From assembly GCF_002007605.1 (NCBI RefSeq), contig NZ_CP019799.1, positions 3,946,001 to 4,010,000 on the forward strand: a stretch of 64,000 bases of DNA, written 5' to 3'. The DNA is from Cellvibrio sp. PSBB023. GTDB taxonomy: Bacteria; Pseudomonadota; Gammaproteobacteria; Pseudomonadales; Cellvibrionaceae. The first letter of the stretch is position 1. Each line of letters begins with the position of its first letter. Below the pieces are notes generated by a model, which was given only the letters and a program-made list of their open reading frames with translations, did no database searches and was not told the origin of the DNA. Position numbers and translations under genes: made by a program. Shown piece by piece: positions 52,701 to 61,785 of this stretch.

Positions 52701-54056
52701 ATGAGTGATGCTGCGGGAAGTAGGGTAAGTGCGATAGAAGCGTTTCGCGCAAACATTTTACATTTCACCGACAACCCCGATCCAATGACGGGTGTCGGTA
52801 TTGAATATTTTGAGGACGGTGTACTGCTGGTTGAGCAGGGGCGCGTAAAAGCCCTGGGTGATGCACAAACAATGGCCGCCGCAGGATTCGATTTGCAATC
52901 CTGCCAGCATTTTCCCGACCAGTTAATAATGCCGGGGTTTATTGACAGTCATATCCACTACCCGCAAACCAGTGTTATCGCCTCCTACGGCGAACAATTA
53001 TTGGATTGGTTAAACAATTATACTTTTCCCTCGGAAGCGCGTTTTTCGGACGCTGAATTTGCAGCGCAAGCGGCGCGGGAATTTTTACAGCTCCTGCTAC
53101 AAAACGGCACCACCACTGCCATGGTTTACACCACGGTATTTGCGCAATCAACAGACGCATTTTTTACTGCAGCGGCACAAATGAATCTGCGCATGATCGG
53201 CGGCAAAGTGATGATGGATCGCAATGCCCCGGATTATTTGCTCGATACCCCGGCGAGTAGTGAACAGGATTGTCGCGCGTTAATTGAGCGCTGGCACCAA
53301 CAGGGGCGACAACTCTACGCGCTCACTCCGCGTTTCGCTCCTACCAGCACGCCAGAACAATTGGCGGTAGCGGGAAAACTCTATGCGCAATATCCCGGTT
53401 TGTATTTGCAAACCCACCTTTCCGAAAACCTGCAAGAAATTGCCTGGATCAAACAACTCTACCCGAACGCGCGCGATTATCTGGATGTGTACGATCAATA
53501 TGGTTTGCTCGGCCCACGCAGTGTGTTTGGGCACGGTATCCATTTAAGTGATGAGGAGGTGGCGCGTTTGGCTCAGACCGGATCGGGCATTGCGTTTTGT
53601 CCCACATCCAATTTATTTCTGGGCAGCGGCTTGCTGGATATGGCGCGCTTGGAAGCCGCCGGTATACCTGTCAGCCTGGCAACCGATGTCGGTGGGGGCA
53701 CCAGTTTTTCGCAATTGCGAACCCTCGCTGAAGCTTACAAAGTGCTGCAGTTGCAAGGGCAAAATTTGCATCCGTTAAAAGGGTTTTATATGGCCACACT
53801 GGGTAATGCACGCGCACTGCAATTGGACCATTGCTTGGGGAATTTTGCACCGGGTAAAGAGGCCGATTTTATTGTGATTAATCCGGGCGCAACACCATTA
53901 CAACGGCTGCGCCAATCATCCACTTTGACTGTGGCAGAAAAATTATTTGCTTTAATGACCTTGGGCGATGAACACAATATTGCGTACACCTATGTGATGG
54001 GTAAGAAAATGTTTAGCCGTACCGCTGCAGAGGGAAGCTTGTCATGGGCGATTTAA
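52701..54056 (+). CDS. guaD: Guanine deaminase
   Basis: Converts guanine to xanthine, feeding XdhAB. The 451-residue amidohydrolase has the zinc-ligand motifs PGFIDSHIHYPQTSVIASYG (HxH, GuaD-specific), YLQTHLSENLQEI, SVFGHGIHLSDEE and SLATDVGGGTSFS, and the ALTPRFAPT segment. ATG 52701 is chosen over the in-frame ATG at 52686 since it is better spaced from AAGG. The 3' end overlaps puuD by 13 bp. Confidence 0.95.
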   Translation: MSDAAGSRVSAIEAFRANILHFTDNPDPMTGVGIEYFEDGVLLVEQGRVKALGDAQTMAAAGFDLQSCQHFPDQLIMPGFIDSHIHYPQTSVIASYGEQLLDWLNNYTFPSEARFSDAEFAAQAAREFLQLLLQNGTTTAMVYTTVFAQSTDAFFTAAAQMNLRMIGGKVMMDRNAPDYLLDTPASSEQDCRALIERWHQQGRQLYALTPRFAPTSTPEQLAVAGKLYAQYPGLYLQTHLSENLQEIAWIKQLYPNARDYLDVYDQYGLLGPRSVFGHGIHLSDEEVARLAQTGSGIAFCPTSNLFLGSGLLDMARLEAAGIPVSLATDVGGGTSFSQLRTLAEAYKVLQLQGQNLHPLKGFYMATLGNARALQLDHCLGNFAPGKEADFIVINPGATPLQRLRQSSTLTVAEKLFALMTLGDEHNIAYTYVMGKKMFSRTAAEGSLSWAI

Positions 54057-55294
54057 TGAATGGTTTACTGTTGGAATGGTTGAACCTGGCCTTTCGCTGG
54101 TTTCATGTGGTCGCTGCAATTGCCTGGATTGGTGCATCCTTTTATTTTATTTGGCTGGATTTAAGTTTGCGCGAGCCGCCGCAATGGAAAGCCGACAAGG
54201 GCGTGAAAGGTGATTTGTGGGCTATTCACGGCGGCGGCATTTATGAAGTGGCCAAATACCATTTGCGGCCGGAAGTTATGCCGAACAAATTGCACTGGTT
54301 CAAGTGGGAAGCTTACAGCACCTGGTTAAGTGGTACGGGCTTGTTAATTTTAATGTACTACCTGCAAGCACAAACGTATTTGGTGGGCTACAACACGCTG
54401 ATTCAATCGCCGGGTTGGGCGGTGGTTGCCAGTATTAGTTTCATTCTCGGTGGCCAAGCGTTATACGAATTATTATTGCGTACACCTTTGATCAAGCGAG
54501 GGCTGTTATTTGCGGCAGTGTTATTGCTGGTGATCAGCACTGCAAGTTATTTGGCGCACCTGTTATTTTCACCGCGCGCTGCCTATTTGCATGTGGGCGC
54601 TATGATCGCAACCTGGATGGCGGGCAACGTGTTCTGGGGCATTATGCCTGCGCAACGCAAATTTATTGCCGCCGTCAGTAACAATGAGGCACCGGATACC
54701 TGCGCTATGGCCTTCGCCAAGTTGCGTTCTACCCATAATAATTATTTAACCTTGCCCGTAATTTTCTGCATGCTCAGTAATCACTACTCTTTTTTGTACA
54801 GCCACACTTATTCCTGGTTGGTATTGATCGCTATAGGTTTGTGTTTGGCATGGGGGCGGCACTTTTTTAATCTTAAACATTTGGGTGTGATAAAGCCTGT
54901 TATTTTGCTGAGCAGTTTTAGTGGGCTGGTATTGATTGCTATGCTTATGGCAATCACATCACCCGCAACTATTGCGGCTAAAGAGGCAGCAAAAAATTCG
55001 GCAGTCATCGTTGCAGAAAATATTGCTGCCAGCGTACAGCATCCTGTCAGTGTGGAAGAACGTGTTACGCAATTGGTACAAGTTCACTGCACCAATTGCC
55101 ATGCCGCCGTGCCCACCCAGCCCGGGTTTGCCGCAGCACCGGCCGGTTTAATTATTGACTCGACAGCGCAGCTCGCCGCGCAAAAAGTGCGTGCACTACC
55201 GGCATTAACATCGGGTTATATGCCGCTGGGAAATTTTCATCAACTGACCGATCTGGAGCGTAAGACCCTGATCGATTGGCTCAGTAAGCAATAA
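54044..55294 (+). CDS. puuD: Membrane urate oxidase with C-terminal cytochrome c domain
   Basis: PuuD oxidises urate to 5-hydroxyisourate and passes electrons to the respiratory chain, replacing the soluble uricase. The 416-residue protein has about eight membrane spans, with FRWFHVVAAIAWIGASFYFIW near the start and KWEAYSTWLSGTGLLILMYY. It ends in a c-type haem domain with CTNCH in VQVHCTNCHAAVPTQPG, which faces the periplasm. Start overlaps guaD. No other urate oxidase is in the window, so it completes the xanthine-to-allantoin route. Confidence 0.93.
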   Translation: MGDLMNGLLLEWLNLAFRWFHVVAAIAWIGASFYFIWLDLSLREPPQWKADKGVKGDLWAIHGGGIYEVAKYHLRPEVMPNKLHWFKWEAYSTWLSGTGLLILMYYLQAQTYLVGYNTLIQSPGWAVVASISFILGGQALYELLLRTPLIKRGLLFAAVLLLVISTASYLAHLLFSPRAAYLHVGAMIATWMAGNVFWGIMPAQRKFIAAVSNNEAPDTCAMAFAKLRSTHNNYLTLPVIFCMLSNHYSFLYSHTYSWLVLIAIGLCLAWGRHFFNLKHLGVIKPVILLSSFSGLVLIAMLMAITSPATIAAKEAAKNSAVIVAENIAASVQHPVSVEERVTQLVQVHCTNCHAAVPTQPGFAAAPAGLIIDSTAQLAAQKVRALPALTSGYMPLGNFHQLTDLERKTLIDWLSKQ

Positions 55295-55315
55295 TTATCC
55301 GCGAGAGAAATCAAT

Positions 55316-55618
55316 ATGACTGCTTATGTGATTGTGGATATTGAGGTGCATAACGCGGAAAACTATCGCGAATATCTCGCCAAAATTACCCCAACAGTGT
55401 TTGCCTGCAATGGCCGATATTTAGTGCGCGGTGCCAATGCAGAGGTTATTAGCGGCCAGTGGAAGCCCAAGCGTTTGGTCGTGATGGAATTTCCCGACCT
55501 GGCCACTGCCAATCATTGGGCGACTTGTGCGGACTATGCGCCTATTCACGCGCTGCGCAATGCCAATGCAACAGCGAATATGATTATTGTGGAAGGCAGT
55601 GTGGACTATACCGGCTGA
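55316..55618 (+). CDS. DUF1330-family protein
   Basis: Small dimeric alpha+beta-barrel type protein of 100 residues. It matches the DUF1330 pattern (AYVIVDIEVHNAENYREYLAKI, RYLVRGANAEVISG, RLVVMEFPDLATANHW). The family's function is unknown, but members often sit near catabolic enzymes. It follows puuD by 21 bp, so it is probably in the same transcript. Confidence 0.8.
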   Translation: MTAYVIVDIEVHNAENYREYLAKITPTVFACNGRYLVRGANAEVISGQWKPKRLVVMEFPDLATANHWATCADYAPIHALRNANATANMIIVEGSVDYTG

Positions 55619-55662
55619 GTCAGCGGCTATTGGTAATAGTATTAATTACTTTGGTGAAATAA

Positions 55663-56586
55663 ATGATGCGCTCAAACCCGATTACATTGTTCGTTATCTT
55701 GTGTACTTTTTTTGCTGTGAATGGCTGTGCTGTAAAACCGGATGTCACAAGGTCTGCTTATATTGAACAATCATTATCTATTGACAATGGCAGCTACAAA
55801 ATTCCTGCGATTCTGGTAACGCCGAAACAGAAAAGTAATAAACCATTTCCTGTTGTAGTGATGCTGCATGGCACGGCATCGCAGAAAAATGAAGTGGGTG
55901 GTTTGTATCAACGTCTGGCTGTTTATTTAGCCGAGGTGGGCATTGCTTCAGTGCGTATTGATTTTGCCGGTACGGGCGATAGCCCCGTGGATTATCGCTT
56001 TTACAATCTCACCAGCGCCCAGCGCGATGTTATCAGCACGCTGGATTATGTAGTTACCCAACCAACTATAGATACACAGCGTATTGGCTTGGTGGGGTTC
56101 AGTCAGGGCGGCCTGATTGCACAGCTAGTCGCTGCAAAAGATTCACGGATTAAATCACTGGTCGCTTGGTCCAGTGTGGGTGGCAATGGCACAGGCGTTT
56201 TCCAATTCTTTTTTGACGAATACTACGCAGAGGCAAAAGCCAATGGTTTTGCCGTTGTAAAATTTCCCTGGCGTAGCGCGCCATTAAATTTTGGTTTGCA
56301 ATGGTTTGAAGAAATTAAAGCCAATAGCAGTTTGGACAATTTTAAAAATTATCACGGAAACTTACTGGCCATTGCCGGTACCGCCGACACGCTGGTGCCC
56401 TATGATTCCTCCATCAAACTCATTAATCACGTCGGTACTACCAACGCCGAACTGCACCTGATCAAAGGTGCCGATCATATGTTCAATGTGTTGGGGTCAG
56501 CTACCGCCAATGGCTTGGCGGAAGATCAGTCTACGGCGGAGTCGGTACTGTCAATAACCACTTACTGGCTTATGCGAAATTTATAA
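55663..56586 (+). CDS. Alpha/beta-hydrolase lipoprotein
   Basis: The 307-residue protein has a lipoprotein signal (ITLFVILCTFFAVNGC, lipid Cys ~22). The alpha/beta-hydrolase fold follows: oxyanion region VVMLHGTASQKNE, nucleophile elbow GLVGFSQGGLIAQ, acid near AGTADTLVPYD and histidine in IKGADHMF. It is likely anchored on the periplasmic side of a membrane. Sequence is of the dienelactone hydrolase/acyl-esterase type; the substrate cannot be told. It lies after the purine genes but may be unrelated to them. Confidence 0.8.
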   Translation: MMRSNPITLFVILCTFFAVNGCAVKPDVTRSAYIEQSLSIDNGSYKIPAILVTPKQKSNKPFPVVVMLHGTASQKNEVGGLYQRLAVYLAEVGIASVRIDFAGTGDSPVDYRFYNLTSAQRDVISTLDYVVTQPTIDTQRIGLVGFSQGGLIAQLVAAKDSRIKSLVAWSSVGGNGTGVFQFFFDEYYAEAKANGFAVVKFPWRSAPLNFGLQWFEEIKANSSLDNFKNYHGNLLAIAGTADTLVPYDSSIKLINHVGTTNAELHLIKGADHMFNVLGSATANGLAEDQSTAESVLSITTYWLMRNL

Positions 56587-56682
56587 GTGTTTATTGTGAA
56601 TCAATGGATTAATCGGCAAGTTGATTTTTGATGTATTTTCTCGTTTAATGAGAAAGTTTTTCAACTTGTTGTGAGGGAAGTT

Positions 56683-56877
56683 ATGTTTTCTGTATTAGGG
56701 TCAGCGGTAATGCTAGGTATGTTGGCAGTGTATGCGTTAATCATTTGTTTGTTTATTGTTATGGTTATATCGATAAAACGAATTTCAGTGTCGCAACAAG
56801 AAATTGTAAAGAGTAATAATGAGATCGCAAAACAACTGGCTAATATTGCAATAGAAATAAGAAACAGAGAGAAATAA
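56683..56877 (+). CDS. Small single-span membrane protein
   Basis: A 64-residue protein with one long hydrophobic segment (~residues 5-30) and a charged helical tail (QQEIVKSNNEIAKQLANIAIEIRN) that could be a coiled coil. Start ATG 56683 follows GAGGGAA; a GTG at 56671 overlaps that site. Not recognised. A terminator follows. Confidence 0.5.
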   Translation: MFSVLGSAVMLGMLAVYALIICLFIVMVISIKRISVSQQEIVKSNNEIAKQLANIAIEIRNREK

Positions 56878-56893
56878 TTTCTTGTTAAGCGAT

Positions 56894-56922
56894 AAAAAAA
56901 CCAGCAATCAAGCTGGTTTTTT
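56894..56922. terminator. Terminator between the small membrane protein and the chemoreceptor gene
   Basis: AAAAACCAGC and GCTGGTTTTT form the stem with a 6-base loop, flanked by A and T runs. It serves both convergent genes. The same stem recurs at 58982-59009. Confidence 0.8.
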
Positions 56923-56945
56923 ATTTTACGGAAGCTGTACTGTTT

Positions 56946-58838
56946 TTACAGTTTAAAGCGCCCAACTTCCTGTTGCAGTGACGCGGCAAGGCGAGCGAGT
57001 TCCTGTGCTTGGGCCTTTGCCGTCTGAGCTTCCGATGAAAGGTTTTCTGATACGGTGCGAATGGATTCGGTGTTACGATTAATTTCGCTGGTGACTGAGG
57101 TTTGCTCTTCGGCAGCGGTGGCGATTTGAATCGCCATATCAGAAATATCGTGAATGGCCCGGCTGATTTTGACTAAACTCTCACTGGCCGAATGGGCGTC
57201 GCTCACACTGGTATCAGCCATTTGATGGCTCTGCGTCATAGACTTCACCGCCTTGGCAGCAGTTTGTTGCAGGGTTTCAATCATCGCTTGAATTTCTTGG
57301 GTTGAAGAGTGGGTGCGCTGTGACAGTACACGCACTTCATCGGCCACCACTGCAAACCCTCTTCCTTGTTCACCGGCGCGCGCTGCTTCAATTGCCGCAT
57401 TTAAGGCCAATAAATTCGTCTGCTCTGCAATGCCGCTAATGGTTGATAAAATACTGTTGATTTTTTGCGAGTGGGCATTGAGTTCACTAATAATGGCGCT
57501 GGCGGTTTCCACTTCGTGAGCCAAGGCGCGAATAGAGGACTGGCTTTTCGTTACCTGTTGTTGGCCGTGATCTGACAGGCTTACTGCATCTTTTGCGGTT
57601 TGCGCCGTGTGATCTGCATTGCTGGCAATTTCTTCTGTGGCGGTGGCCATTTCGGTGACCGCGGTTGCGACCATGGTCACTTCATCTTGTTGTACCTCAA
57701 TGCGTTGGCTGGTTTGTATGGCGGCGTGACTGCTATTTTTTGCCTGGCTTTCCAATTGACCAGCTATATCATGCATCCGGGAAATCATGCCGTGCAACCG
57801 CGCCACAAACCGGTTGAAGCCGGAAGCAAGCATGCCAATTTCATCGTGTTGATTGGCTGTTTTAATGCTGACTGTCAGGTCGCCTTCGCCCTCTGCAATA
57901 TTATTGAGCGCCTCTGCCACTCGCTCCAAATCGCGGAACTGTATTTTGAAAATAGCGATAAGCAGAATGCCAAACAATACAATCAGTGCACCACCAGTAG
58001 CGGACATAATCCAGGCAAGCTCGGTGGATTGCGCCATGATGGCCTGTTTATCCATCACAAAAATCAATACCCAATCTGTGTTTGGAACAGTGGTGGTGTA
58101 TACGAGTTTTACCGCGCCCTCAAGTGTGTGCTCACTCAGTGCACTACTGCCGGATGTTTGTGACAGCCAGTTTGGTGTGAAATCAGGTGTGATGACGGTG
58201 GTTTGTTTTTCATTCAATGCTTTATCCGGGTGGCTGATAATTAATCCGTTTTTATGCACCATAATGCCGTAGCCATTACCGGGTACTTTTAGTTGTAATA
58301 CTGCATCGGTTAATTGTTCAATCGTTAAATTGGCAGCAACCACACCGTAAAGTTGACCATCAACCATCACCGGCTCAGCAATAGTCACCACTTGTTTTTT
58401 CAGCGATGAACTAATGTAAGGCGCCGTAATCGCAAGCGTGCCTGAGGCTTTTGCATCCAGATACCAGGGGCGGGTGCGCGGATCCATAGTGGCGTTATCC
58501 AGTGCGGTGTCCTGATACATCATCACACCAGCTTCGCTGCCAAAAAAAGTGGAGCCAAATTGCACCGAGTGTTGAGCCTGCAATAAATGCGCACGGATGT
58601 TGGTTTCGGGATCTGCTTCAATGATTAATTTGAGGCTGGAAATAGTTGTTTTTCTGTCTTGTATCCACTGCCCTATACCGCCGGCAAACGTGGTGGCTAA
58701 TTGATCTATTTCTCCTTGCGTTTCTGTCAGGGAGTGGTTGCGAATAGAATAAGCCGTCAGGCCAACTAATGTGATCACGGTAATTAATACCGCAACAAGG
58801 CTGCTAAAAAGCAGGCGTGTTTTAAGCGTAGAGTGCAT
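56946..58838 (-). CDS. Methyl-accepting chemotaxis protein with a dCache sensor domain
   Basis: The 630-residue chemoreceptor starts with a membrane span (~10-30). A large periplasmic dCache-type domain (~35-275) contains [28 protein letters not shown] and [14 protein letters not shown] second span, a HAMP domain and the signalling domain follow, with the tip [19 protein letters not shown] and EVRVLSQRT. There is no C-terminal CheR-binding pentapeptide. ATG 58838 follows AAGGAAATC. dCache receptors for purines are known in Pseudomonas, so a purine or catabolite ligand is plausible here from context only. Confidence 0.88.
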   Translation of the reverse strand: MHSTLKTRLLFSSLVAVLITVITLVGLTAYSIRNHSLTETQGEIDQLATTFAGGIGQWIQDRKTTISSLKLIIEADPETNIRAHLLQAQHSVQFGSTFFGSEAGVMMYQDTALDNATMDPRTRPWYLDAKASGTLAITAPYISSSLKKQVVTIAEPVMVDGQLYGVVAANLTIEQLTDAVLQLKVPGNGYGIMVHKNGLIISHPDKALNEKQTTVITPDFTPNWLSQTSGSSALSEHTLEGAVKLVYTTTVPNTDWVLIFVMDKQAIMAQSTELAWIMSATGGALIVLFGILLIAIFKIQFRDLERVAEALNNIAEGEGDLTVSIKTANQHDEIGMLASGFNRFVARLHGMISRMHDIAGQLESQAKNSSHAAIQTSQRIEVQQDEVTMVATAVTEMATATEEIASNADHTAQTAKDAVSLSDHGQQQVTKSQSSIRALAHEVETASAIISELNAHSQKINSILSTISGIAEQTNLLALNAAIEAARAGEQGRGFAVVADEVRVLSQRTHSSTQEIQAMIETLQQTAAKAVKSMTQSHQMADTSVSDAHSASESLVKISRAIHDISDMAIQIATAAEEQTSVTSEINRNTESIRTVSENLSSEAQTAKAQAQELARLAASLQQEVGRFKL

Positions 58839-58981
58839 GGTGATTTCCTTGTGCGTGGTGCGGGGCTGCATTGAGGTCAATAAGGGGTGCGGAAAGTATA
58901 GATCAATTCAGCAAATGCCAAGTGCTATTCCGTGGCATGGTGTAATAATTTGTAACTGAAGCTATATCAATGGCTTAACAT

Positions 58982-59009
58982 AAAAAACCAGCCGTTAAGC
59001 TGGTTTTTT
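58982..59009 (-). terminator. Terminator after the cupin lipoprotein gene
   Basis: The stem AAAAACCAGC/GCTGGTTTTT with a 6-base loop lies just after the stop of the leftward gene 59019-59687. It is identical in stem to the terminator at 56894-56922, so the chemoreceptor gene is bracketed by matching hairpins. Confidence 0.75.
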
Positions 59010-59018
59010 ATAGGCTCT

Positions 59019-59687
59019 CTATCGCGTTGTGGGGTGTTTAATCGCTTGCTCTTGAATTAATGGTTCCATGATATGCCAATGTTGTGGGAATTTCTCTTTC
59101 AATAAGGCATTGGTTCCTAAAATCATATCCGCATAATCAAAACCGGGGGCGACGGCTTCGCTGATTAAGCCGTAACCATAGTCGCCGGGTAATAATTCTG
59201 ATGATTTCCAAATCCCGCCCTTTACCGTGAGTTGCAATAGTTCGCCTTTGCTAACGTCGCTACCCATAATCACTTGTTCCAATTTTCCATCGGGATAAAT
59301 CAGTGTGTAACGAATGGGGTCGCCTATATGGTAGTAGTGCACTATGTCAGATTTGTTAAGGTGAAAATGGCCAATAGGGGATTCACGGGTGAGCATGTAA
59401 AAAATGGACGTGAGAATAAAGCGTTCACCTTTTTCAGTAGAGAGTGTTTCATAGTCGTCGGCTTGGTAGGTGCGGCGATAAAATCCGCCCTCAAGATGGC
59501 CGGACAAGTTTAATGCTTTGGCAACCATTTCTGCGCTGGGTTTGGCGGGTTGGTTTTTCGTATCTTCTTGTAGCAATTGAGTACTGCACGCTGATAATAA
59601 CAGCGCGCTACCCAGCACAATAGATGCGCTGCGCAATAGGCGGGTGAGTGGGTGCGGTGAGTTGGTATGTGAATAACACGAAAACAT
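59019..59687 (-). CDS. Cupin (DUF985-type) lipoprotein
   Basis: The 222-residue protein has a lipoprotein signal (IVLGSALLLSACST). A single cupin of the DUF985 type follows: LNLSGHLEGGFYRRTYQADD, then FHLNKSDIVHYYHIGDPIRYTLIYPDG and ISEAVAPGFDYADMILG. Most family members are cytoplasmic, so the lipoprotein form is unusual. The family includes RmlC-like folds with unclear function. It lies 26 bp after the RNase T2 gene on the same strand, so it may belong to the puuE-RNase T2 transcript. Confidence 0.8.
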   Translation of the reverse strand: MFSCYSHTNSPHPLTRLLRSASIVLGSALLLSACSTQLLQEDTKNQPAKPSAEMVAKALNLSGHLEGGFYRRTYQADDYETLSTEKGERFILTSIFYMLTRESPIGHFHLNKSDIVHYYHIGDPIRYTLIYPDGKLEQVIMGSDVSKGELLQLTVKGGIWKSSELLPGDYGYGLISEAVAPGFDYADMILGTNALLKEKFPQHWHIMEPLIQEQAIKHPTTR

Positions 59688-59713
59688 TAGGTTGAGTCCT
59701 TGATGAGAAATAA

Positions 59714-60490
59714 TTAGTTGGCGATGCGCGGGCAGTCTATTAATTCAAAGGCGGTGTTGTAGCAGATATACATTTCACTGCCGCGATACAGCAGGCGTTT
59801 GTTAACGAGCTGTGGGTTGTTCTTTTTCATCCAACGATCCAGTTTTTGATGGCTCATGGTGGCTGGCGGGTAGCGCAGGGCGGTAAACAATTGGCGGGAT
59901 TTTTCAAAATAATCCGTAGCGGAGGTGAAGTCACAGGCGCCGTGTTTTTCCCATTCTGCTTGTAGCAGTGCGGCGCTGGGAGACATGCATAAATAAGGTT
60001 CTATCTCGCTATAGGGAAGTTGGGGTAAATCGCCGCCGCAAAAGCGCGGGTGTTTGCGAATATCTTTTAGATCAGTGCAGCGTCCAAGCCCTTTGCCATC
60101 GCAAGAGGAAGCCCATAAACCGTGCAATACCCAGCCAAATTGTTGGTCGGAAAAACATTGGAAGGCATTGTCCTTGTGCAATTTTTCCAGTGTGGTCGGG
60201 TCTGTTTCCGAGGCGAGTGTAATGCTGAGGCGAGTGCAGTAATCCTCAGACCAATTCACGGCCATTTTGTAATAGTCGGTGGTGGCATTGGGGTTGGGGC
60301 CAAAATTATCCTTTGCCATGGCAAAGTCATAATCAGTGGCGGCGCTATCGGGTAATTTACAACTCTGCGCTTGTAAGGTTTGGCTAATGCTGAGCAGGGC
60401 GATAAAGGTTAATAACACGCTAATCAATAACAACAGGCGAGAAAAATAGTGGTTGCTATTTTTGTGGGTGAGCGGATTTCGCTGCGCCAT
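59714..60490 (-). CDS. Secreted ribonuclease T2
   Basis: RNase T2 cuts RNA to 3'-nucleotides outside the cytoplasm. The 258-residue protein has an N-terminal membrane/signal segment (LLLLISVLLTFIALLSISQTLQA). Both catalytic boxes are present: CAS-I FGWVLHGLWAS and CAS-II EWEKHGACDF. Six or more cysteines probably form disulfides. ATG 60490 lies one base after the puuE stop, with GGAGCC upstream; the long frame back to 60649 is inside puuE. Coupling to puuE suggests extracellular RNA as a purine source. Confidence 0.9.
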   Translation of the reverse strand: MAQRNPLTHKNSNHYFSRLLLLISVLLTFIALLSISQTLQAQSCKLPDSAATDYDFAMAKDNFGPNPNATTDYYKMAVNWSEDYCTRLSITLASETDPTTLEKLHKDNAFQCFSDQQFGWVLHGLWASSCDGKGLGRCTDLKDIRKHPRFCGGDLPQLPYSEIEPYLCMSPSAALLQAEWEKHGACDFTSATDYFEKSRQLFTALRYPPATMSHQKLDRWMKKNNPQLVNKRLLYRGSEMYICYNTAFELIDCPRIAN

Positions 60491-60491
60491 A

Positions 60492-61436
60492 TTATTTGGC
60501 TCCTGTGGGATAGTGGTGCTGGTGCCAATGCCGGGCAATGGCATCGCGTCGACAAATCCACACATCTTGATGCTGCAGGATATAGCGAATAAATTTTTCC
60601 AGCGATTGAATGCGACCAGGGCGGCCAATGATGCGGCAGTGCAAACCAATATTTAACATCTTGGGCGCAATGTCTCCCTCGGCATAGAGCGCATCAAAAC
60701 TGTCTTTGAGATAGGTAAAAAACTGATCGCCACAATTGAACCCTTGAGCGGCGGCAAAGCGCATGTCGTTGCTGTCCAGGGTGTAGGGAATAATTAAATG
60801 GGGTTTGCCATTGTTGAGTTCGGCATGATCCTGCGTCCAATAGGGAAGGTCATCGGCGTAGGAATCCGAGTCATATAAAAAACCACCTTGTTCTATAACC
60901 AATTTGCGAGTGTTTGGGCTATCGCGGCCCGTATACCAACCGAGTGGGCGTGAGCCAGTCACGCGGGTATGAATTTCAATCGCGGTGCGAATGTGTTCGC
61001 GCTCTATTTCTTCCGGCATAAATTGATGATCGATCCAGCGGTAGCCGTGACTGGCAATTTCCCAGTTGGATTCCAGCATTGCCTCGACCGCATCCGGGTT
61101 GCGCTCCAGCGCCATGGCCACGCCGTAAACGGTGACGGGTAATTGGTATTTATTGAACAGGCGGTGCAGGCGCCAAAAGCCAGCGCGGCTACCGTATTCG
61201 TAGAGCGATTCCATACTCATGTGGCGCGCTTCAAAGGCGCGTGCGCCAATAATTTCCGATAAAAATGTCTCTGACGCGGCATCGCCGTGCAACACACAAT
61301 TCTCGGCTCCCTCTTCGTAATTAATCACAAATTGCACGGCAATCCGCGCACCGCCAGGCCAGTTGGCATGGGGCGGGTTGCTGCCATAACCGATTAAATC
61401 GCGTGGGTAATGGGCGGGTTTATCTCTCTCGGGCAT
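60492..61436 (-). CDS. puuE: Allantoinase of the polysaccharide-deacetylase family
   Basis: PuuE hydrolyses allantoin to allantoate and follows UraD in the pathway. The 314-residue NodB-fold protein starts RDLIGYGSNPPHANWPGGARIAVQFVINYEEG. It includes EIASHGYRWIDHQFM and GWYTGRDSPNTRKLVIEQGGF, the pattern that separates PuuE from true polysaccharide deacetylases. ATG 61436 gives the standard length; the frame back to 61508 is not family-like. It is the first gene of a leftward unit with RNase T2, divergent from the adenosine-deaminase-like gene. Confidence 0.92.
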   Translation of the reverse strand: MPERDKPAHYPRDLIGYGSNPPHANWPGGARIAVQFVINYEEGAENCVLHGDAASETFLSEIIGARAFEARHMSMESLYEYGSRAGFWRLHRLFNKYQLPVTVYGVAMALERNPDAVEAMLESNWEIASHGYRWIDHQFMPEEIEREHIRTAIEIHTRVTGSRPLGWYTGRDSPNTRKLVIEQGGFLYDSDSYADDLPYWTQDHAELNNGKPHLIIPYTLDSNDMRFAAAQGFNCGDQFFTYLKDSFDALYAEGDIAPKMLNIGLHCRIIGRPGRIQSLEKFIRYILQHQDVWICRRDAIARHWHQHHYPTGAK

Positions 61437-61627
61437 AACAGAATTCCAATCGCTGATGGCTTGACTCCGGCGATATTTCACAATCGCTACAGACTCTCTG
61501 TGTATCAAACTCTGTGCCAGAGTCTACAAATTCTGTGTTATCGACCAGCCTTGGGGTTTGGCGGGTTATTTGGGCGAAAGCCGCAATATTACTGGGCAAA
61601 AAGCAAAAACATGCACCAGATAAAAGC

Positions 61628-61653
61628 ATAACCTGTCCGATTGGACAGGTTAT
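61628..61653. promoter_or_regulatory. Perfect palindrome in the puuE / adenosine deaminase divergent region
   Basis: ATAACCTGTCC and GGACAGGTTAT are 11-bp arms around GATT. The only following T run is short (TATTTTC), and both neighbours start rather than stop here, so an operator is more likely than a terminator. CCTGTCCGATTGG recurs before the TonB receptor gene. The rest of the 349-bp gap (61437-61785) shows nothing else I can support. Confidence 0.6.
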
Positions 61654-61785
61654 TTTCAGGGGGAGTGACGGTGCGCTCTTGCTCTGGCGCCGAATGCTAC
61701 TGGCTGGTATCACAATTGCATTGGGCTGGGGGATGGTTCCTTTCTTTATATCAATCAACCTCCCAGACAGTTAGAGAATTCGCTT

